A DNA stretch of 6,540 bases from assembly GCA_002367255.1 (NCBI GenBank), contig DFBD01000162.1, positions 1 through 6,540 on the forward strand. Reading direction: 5' to 3'. The position numbers and the translations under genes are program-made. This DNA comes from Rhodobacterales bacterium UBA3089 (GTDB lineage: Bacteria > Pseudomonadota > Alphaproteobacteria > Rhodobacterales > Rhodobacteraceae). How positions within the stretch are numbered: position 1 is the stretch's first letter; each line of letters begins with the position of its first letter. A model generated the notes under the pieces. That model searched no databases. It was not told where the DNA came from and saw only the letters and a list, made by a program, of their open reading frames with translations. Of the stretch, positions 4,900 through 6,540 are shown in pieces.

Positions 4900-5571
4900 T
4901 TAAAGGGTTACAGACTTTTCACCAACCGCAGACAAGAATCCGGACAAATCCGCAAATGTGCTGAACCGCGTATCATGTGCAATTTCGCTGACAGGGCTTT
5001 TGCGATAACCGTTCGTGAACAAAGAGAACTTAATCCCTGCGGCGACTGCTGTCTCCGAGTCCACTTCACTATCACCCACATACCAGACATTTTCCGTCCC
5101 CAACTGCTTGATGCAATCATGTAGCATCGCAGGGTCAGGTTTGCGCGTTGGCAGGCTATCGCCCCCCACAACCGCATCGAAATACTGGTCAACCTTCAGC
5201 CCTTCGAGTACTTGCAATGTAATTCCGTGAACCTTGTTGGTGCATACCCCCATCACGTATCCGCGGGATTTCAACATATCCAACGCATCGCGCACACCGG
5301 GATATAGAACCGTTTTGGCGACGGGGTTTTCTGTATAAAGCCTCTCGAAGGTTGCCGTCATCTCGGCATGGCGTTGCTCAGTGAATTCAATGTCGGATTC
5401 TCGCATAACCCGTTCCACCAGCTTTGGCACCCCGTTGCCGATGAACGAACGAACCACTTCTAGTGACAGGGGTTGATACCCCATAGAACGCAACAGCACA
5501 TTCGCCGTTGCCCGCAGATCTGGTGCAGAATCGCACAGCGTTCCGTCCAGGTCAAAAATTACAGCGCGCAT
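4900..5571 (-). CDS. gph: Phosphoglycolate phosphatase, HAD superfamily
   Basis: A 223-aa cytoplasmic Mg-dependent phosphatase that hydrolyses 2-phosphoglycolate, the toxic product of Rubisco oxygenation and of DNA-end repair. All four HAD motifs are present: FDLDGTLCDS with nucleophile D7 and acid D9; motif II Thr in GVCTNK (T111); motif III Lys in TRKPDP (K144); and motif IV GDSEVD (D167, D171). A helical cap (about residues 15-90) with RSFIGNGVPKLVERV is typical of Gph. I chose the ATG at 5571 over an in-frame ATG at 5586: the protein then opens MRAVIFDLDGT as usual, and GGAAGGA lies 6 bases upstream, whereas the earlier ATG overlaps that site. Start and upstream stop share one base (TAATG), indicating translational coupling with the thioredoxin-fold gene. 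Linkage to cbbY supports a carbon-fixation role. Other HAD substrates cannot be excluded. Confidence 0.9.
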   Translation of the reverse strand: MRAVIFDLDGTLCDSAPDLRATANVLLRSMGYQPLSLEVVRSFIGNGVPKLVERVMRESDIEFTEQRHAEMTATFERLYTENPVAKTVLYPGVRDALDMLKSRGYVMGVCTNKVHGITLQVLEGLKVDQYFDAVVGGDSLPTRKPDPAMLHDCIKQLGTENVWYVGDSEVDSETAVAAGIKFSLFTNGYRKSPVSEIAHDTRFSTFADLSGFLSAVGEKSVTL

Positions 5572-6125
5572 TATGCATCCTTCCATTTAATAGAGCATCC
5601 CATCGAGGGGATCTGATCCTTCGGACCCACCCCCGTTTGGGCTACTTGTTTCATTGCCTCGTATAAATCACGGCGAAGATCGGTCGGCCCCGCCTCCTTG
5701 CGCGACGCATCTAAACGACCGCGGTATTGCAGCTCGCCTTTGACGTTAAAACCAAAGAAATCAGGCGTACAAGCGGCGCCATAGGTTTTGGCAATCTCTT
5801 GTGTTACATCGTGCAGAAAAGGGAACGGAAAACGGTGTTTGGCAGCCGCTTCTTGCATACCTTCAAAGCTATCTTCGGGGTATCCCTCGGCATCATTTCC
5901 GTTAATCGCGACCACACCAATGCCAAGTTCCTGCAAGTCTTTCGCATCGCGAATAATTCTGTCTAGGATCGATTTTACATACGGGCAGTGGTTACAGATA
6001 AACATAACCAAGGTGCCATTCGGCCCCGATACATCGCTAAGCGAGACCATGTTTCCATCGATATTTTTCAACGTGAAATCAGGTGCTAGCCAGCCAAAAT
6101 CGCATATTGGAGGAACGGCAGCCAT
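5571..6125 (-). CDS. Thioredoxin-fold protein (AhpC/TSA-ResA-like)
   Basis: A 184-aa protein with the redoxin/AhpC-TSA layout: APDFTLKNIDGNMVSLSDV at the N-terminus, then FICNHCPYV, a CxxC-like CNHC active site at about residues 44-47 in the thioredoxin position. Later come AINGND, FPFPFLHD and TYGAACTPDFFGFN, whose CTPDFF supplies the cis-proline-type loop; YRGRLD follows. It has no signal peptide and is probably cytoplasmic, unlike exported ResA/TlpA proteins. The family is common but poorly characterised; thiol-disulfide exchange or peroxide reduction is likely. The start codon lies 1 base after the cbbY stop, with AGGAGA across the end of that gene, and its own stop overlaps the gph start. 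Sitting between two carbon-cycle phosphatases suggests redox protection or regulation of that pathway, an inference from context only. Confidence 0.85.
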   Translation of the reverse strand: MAAVPPICDFGWLAPDFTLKNIDGNMVSLSDVSGPNGTLVMFICNHCPYVKSILDRIIRDAKDLQELGIGVVAINGNDAEGYPEDSFEGMQEAAAKHRFPFPFLHDVTQEIAKTYGAACTPDFFGFNVKGELQYRGRLDASRKEAGPTDLRRDLYEAMKQVAQTGVGPKDQIPSMGCSIKWKDA

Positions 6126-6126
6126 A

Positions 6127-6540
6127 TTATTCTCCTAACAACTTGTTCAGTTTTTCCACGGTATCTATTTCGCTGAAACAACCTATAACCGCCGCTGCCT
6201 CGCTGAAATCGGAGCCGAGCGTATAGACTCCCGGCGACACCACGCACGCCACGCCAGCGCCAATGCACGACAGCAAGCCATTGCGAGAATCCTCAAGACC
6301 AACGCATTCAGACGGGTCTAAACCCAGATTGCTTACAGCCAGCTCAAACACATCTGACGCCGGCTTTTTATTCTTGACCTCGTCGCCCGCCGCGATCACT
6401 TCAAAAACGTCACCGGCAGCCTTGCCGAAACACGCTTCGGTTAACCGATCAACATTAGGCCGATTGGTGGTCGTCGCGACTGCAACCCGCACACCGTTTC
6501 TTGCCGCGTCTTCTATCAGTTCCGCTATCCCGGGGCGCAA
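6127..6540 (-). CDS. cbbY: CbbY-type HAD phosphatase, C-terminal part
   Basis: The last 137 codons of a HAD phosphatase that runs in from beyond the right edge. The first visible residues, LRPGIAELIEDA, are internal. VAVATTTNRPNVDRL (19-33) contains motif II, KNKKPASDVFELA (57-69) motif III with the catalytic Lys, and CVGLEDSRNGL (79-89) the acidic motif IV; YTLGSDFSEAAAVI follows. The ATTT and LEDSRNG patterns match CbbY, which removes xylulose-1,5-bisphosphate, a Rubisco inhibitor, in autotrophic bacteria. The N-terminal aspartate nucleophile and cap lie outside the window, so a related HAD enzyme such as a beta-phosphoglucomutase-like protein remains possible. It is upstream of, and coupled to, the thioredoxin-fold gene and gph. 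Confidence 0.78.
   Translation of the reverse strand: MRPGIAELIEDAARNGVRVAVATTTNRPNVDRLTEACFGKAAGDVFEVIAAGDEVKNKKPASDVFELAVSNLGLDPSECVGLEDSRNGLLSCIGAGVACVVSPGVYTLGSDFSEAAAVIGCFSEIDTVEKLNKLLGE

Noticed and set aside
4750..5124. Plus-strand frame of 124 codons across the ankyrin end, terminator and gph end
   Set aside because: It runs through the terminator hairpin and lies antisense to the conserved motif IV region of gph.
5572..5586. Earlier ATG for gph at 5586
   Set aside because: It adds MEGCI ahead of the usual HAD start and overlaps the GGAAGGA ribosome site that serves ATG 5571.
5788..6138. Plus-strand frame of 116 codons opposite the thioredoxin-fold gene
   Set aside because: Antisense shadow without ribosome site or recognisable domain.
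1..6540. CRISPR array, transposon, tRNA or riboswitch
   Set aside because: No regularly spaced repeats, transposase frames, cloverleaf sequences or long structured leaders were seen on either strand by reading; a covariance-model search was not possible here.

Overview
The window looks like part of the chromosome of an autotrophic sulfur-oxidising proteobacterium. Two signals support this. At the left edge, a minus-strand reading frame matches the start of DsrA, the alpha subunit of dissimilatory sulfite reductase, in the form I associate with the reverse (sulfur-oxidising) Dsr pathway. At the right edge is a three-gene minus-strand operon with two phosphatases linked to the Calvin-Benson-Bassham cycle: the end of a CbbY-type gene and a complete phosphoglycolate phosphatase (gph). 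Base composition is moderate and no insertion sequence, tRNA, rRNA or CRISPR array is visible. The class cannot be fixed from the sequence alone; Alpha- or Gammaproteobacteria are both possible.

Layout. (1) 1-194, minus: N-terminal 64 codons of dsrA, reading out of the window. (2) 195-429: divergent control region with candidate promoters on both strands and nested inverted repeats. (3) 430-3194, plus: a tight four-gene operon of a TauD/TfdA-type Fe(II)/2-oxoglutarate dioxygenase, two small unrecognised proteins (65 and 70 aa) and a full trifunctional siroheme synthase (cysG). (4) 3163-3822, minus: a short cation-diffusion-facilitator membrane protein whose 3' end overlaps the end of cysG by 32 bases. 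(5) 3823-4154: second divergent intergenic region. (6) 4155-4847, plus: an exported ankyrin-repeat protein followed by a clear hairpin terminator. (7) 4900 to the right edge, minus: cbbY (partial), a thioredoxin-fold protein and gph, translationally coupled.

How the genes fit together. DsrAB carries siroheme, and cysG makes siroheme from uroporphyrinogen III, so the operon divergent from dsrA plausibly supplies the cofactor of the reductase. The dioxygenase and the two small proteins sit between the dsr promoter region and cysG in a coupled operon. They are therefore candidate accessory factors of the sulfur-oxidation module, although nothing in their sequence proves it. The cbbY-thioredoxin-gph operon fits metabolite repair in carbon fixation: removal of inhibitory sugar bisphosphates and of 2-phosphoglycolate from Rubisco oxygenation. 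The CDF transporter and the ankyrin protein have no obvious link to either pathway.
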